Part shown: positions 63,380 through 64,000 of the stretch, piece after piece
How positions within the stretch are numbered: position 1 is the stretch's first letter
Layout: each line of letters starts with the position of its first letter
From: Candidatus Chloroploca sp. Khr17
GTDB lineage: Bacteria; Chloroflexota; Chloroflexia; Chloroflexales; Chloroflexaceae
DNA: 64,000 bases
Assembly: GCF_004138165.1 (NCBI RefSeq)
Contig: NZ_RYFF01000011.1
Location: 62,001 to 126,000 of the forward strand
Direction: 5' to 3'
The notes under the pieces: generated by a model
What the model was told of the DNA's origin: nothing
Seen by the model: the letters and a program-made list of their open reading frames with translations, nothing else
Database searches by the model: none
Position numbers and translations under genes: made by a program

Positions 63380-63484
63380 GCGGCCCAACCTGTACCTGAA
63401 ACGAACTGCTTCCTGTTCACGCCTTTTGTCGCTGGCAAAAGGCGTGAACAGGAAGCAGTTTGCTGAGGTGCGGCGTTGGGCCGC
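63380..63484. repeat. Nested perfect palindrome
   Basis: Outer arms GCGGCCCAAC (63380-63389) and GTTGGGCCGC (63475-63484) enclose perfect 24-nt inner arms (63404-63427 and 63437-63460) with a nine-nt loop. CGGCCCAACAGCGCC at about 62950 resembles the outer arm, so a piece of a second copy may mark where the upstream gene remnant was cut. Confidence 0.75.
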
Positions 63485-63512
63485 CTAGCAAAAAATCATT
63501 TGATAAAAGCCC

Positions 63513-63753
63513 TTGACATTAACACGAAATAGGATGAAATATGATTCAGCATGTATGTTTCGCTTGTTCTGGCAGTACTGCTGTGCTACCATTACCAAAG
63601 TACAGAACTGTCAGGCATTAACTCGAGGTTCAACTTTGTTGCGAAACATTGCGAGCCAATCTTGCCCGAGAAAATCTGTCTACTGAAGTGATTGAAGACG
63701 ATATTCGTACTGTTGACATTGCCTTGTTCATTATTGTACAGTATATGTGTACA
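63513..63753 (+). promoter_or_regulatory. yefM promoter and YefM-type operator
   Basis: TTGACA at 63713-63718 and TACAGT at 63737-63742 have an 18-nt spacer. Two TGTACA hexamers (63735-63740 and 63748-63753), 13 nt apart, lie on and after the -10. TGTACA is the core of the E. coli yefM-yoeB operator repeats. A further TTGACA at 63513-63518 lacks a good -10. The interval 63485-63785 holds no supported gene. Confidence 0.55.
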
Positions 63754-63785
63754 TATAAATATAAACGCGAGCTCGGAGGTCTGGT

Positions 63786-64000
63786 ATGACTATCCAAACC
63801 ACCTATACCCAAGCACGAGCGCAACTTGCCGCGCTGCTTGACCAGGTAACGCAAGACCGTGAGATTGTCATTATCCAACGTCGTGGAAGCGACGACGTTG
63901 CCCTTATCGCCGCAGATGAACTCGTAGGCTTACTCGAAACGGTACAGTTGCTGCGCTCGCCTGCCAATGCCGAACGCCTCCTCACTACCTTAAACCGCGT
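63786..64000 (+). CDS. yefM: YefM/Phd-family antitoxin, partial (runs off the window)
   Basis: The first 71 codons of a prevent-host-death family antitoxin. MTIQTTYTQARAQLAALLDQ, VTQDREIVIIQRRG, DDVALIAADELVGLLETVQL and LLRSPANAERLLTTL follow the YefM pattern, with the N-terminal DNA-binding part and the start of the toxin-binding tail. GGAGG lies about seven nt before the ATG. The window ends before the stop; the gene normally has 80-95 codons. A YoeB-type endoribonuclease toxin gene is expected just beyond the edge. Confidence 0.88.
   Translation, partial: MTIQTTYTQARAQLAALLDQVTQDREIVIIQRRGSDDVALIAADELVGLLETVQLLRSPANAERLLTTLNR

Noticed and set aside
63646-63780. Open plus-strand stretch before yefM that looks like the tail of another small antitoxin
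   Set aside because: Too short and without a start; the yefM promoter and operator lie inside it.

Overview
The window reads as chromosomal DNA of a filamentous Chloroflexales bacterium (Chloroflexota), most like the Oscillochloris/Chloroflexus lineage. This is an inference from protein families and gene style: a cyanobacterial-type bidirectional hydrogenase, PAS/GAF/HD-GYP sensors, zinc-ribbon phosphatases with FHA and VWA partners, an N-terminal thioredoxin plus VKOR protein, a V4R protein, and many intergenic perfect hairpins. No rRNA, tRNA, CRISPR array, prophage or intact insertion sequence was recognised.

Layout. 0.2-5.4 kb: hoxEFUYH, NAD-linked [NiFe] hydrogenase, with a MITE-like palindrome between hoxF and hoxU. 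5.6-9.7 kb: dnaN, an atypical NarL-type regulator and a Pro/Thr-rich lipoprotein. 9.7-15.4 kb (minus): a four-gene cassette of PP2C, pseudokinase-like/PP2C fusion, VWA and FHA proteins, three of them with zinc ribbons. 15.7-17.6 kb: XRE-cupin regulator and AI-2E family permease. 17.7-23.1 kb (minus): a PAS protein ending in a KaiB domain, followed by a large PAS/GAF/HD-GYP protein. 23.4-31.0 kb: DUF4405 membrane protein, small membrane protein, MacA/MacB-like efflux genes, then an OmpR-type regulator and histidine kinase. 31.0-34.6 kb (minus): PLDc_N protein, Ca-type P-ATPase and an HRDC-like small protein. 34.8-37.5 kb: moaB-like gene, V4R protein, yidD, an ECF sigma factor and its membrane partner. 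37.6-42.0 kb (minus): a decarboxylase and two envelope-polysaccharide genes. 42.4-45.8 kb: 2H phosphoesterase-like protein, acyl-CoA synthetase, alpha/beta hydrolase. 46.0-54.0 kb (minus): C-P lyase genes phnGHIJKLM behind a TIM-barrel protein and a Cys/Met-type PLP enzyme. 54.1-55.7 kb (minus): GIY-YIG-like protein and Trx-VKOR. 56.0-62.1 kb: cydABDC with a Rex-type operator. 62.2-64.0 kb: PIN gene pair, a gene remnant and a partial yefM.

Main observations. (1) PhnJ keeps only one of the four cysteines that bind the cluster and act in catalysis in known C-P lyase. (2) A 120-bp palindromic repeat lies in frame inside cydD, and relatives sit in two intergenic regions. (3) A PP2C phosphatase carries what looks like a dead kinase domain. 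(4) A KaiB domain is fused to the C-terminus of a PAS protein. (5) Several families of long, perfect hairpins are scattered between genes. Hydrogenase and cytochrome bd both serve redox balance, and the Rex-type site before cydA fits NADH-linked control of the latter.
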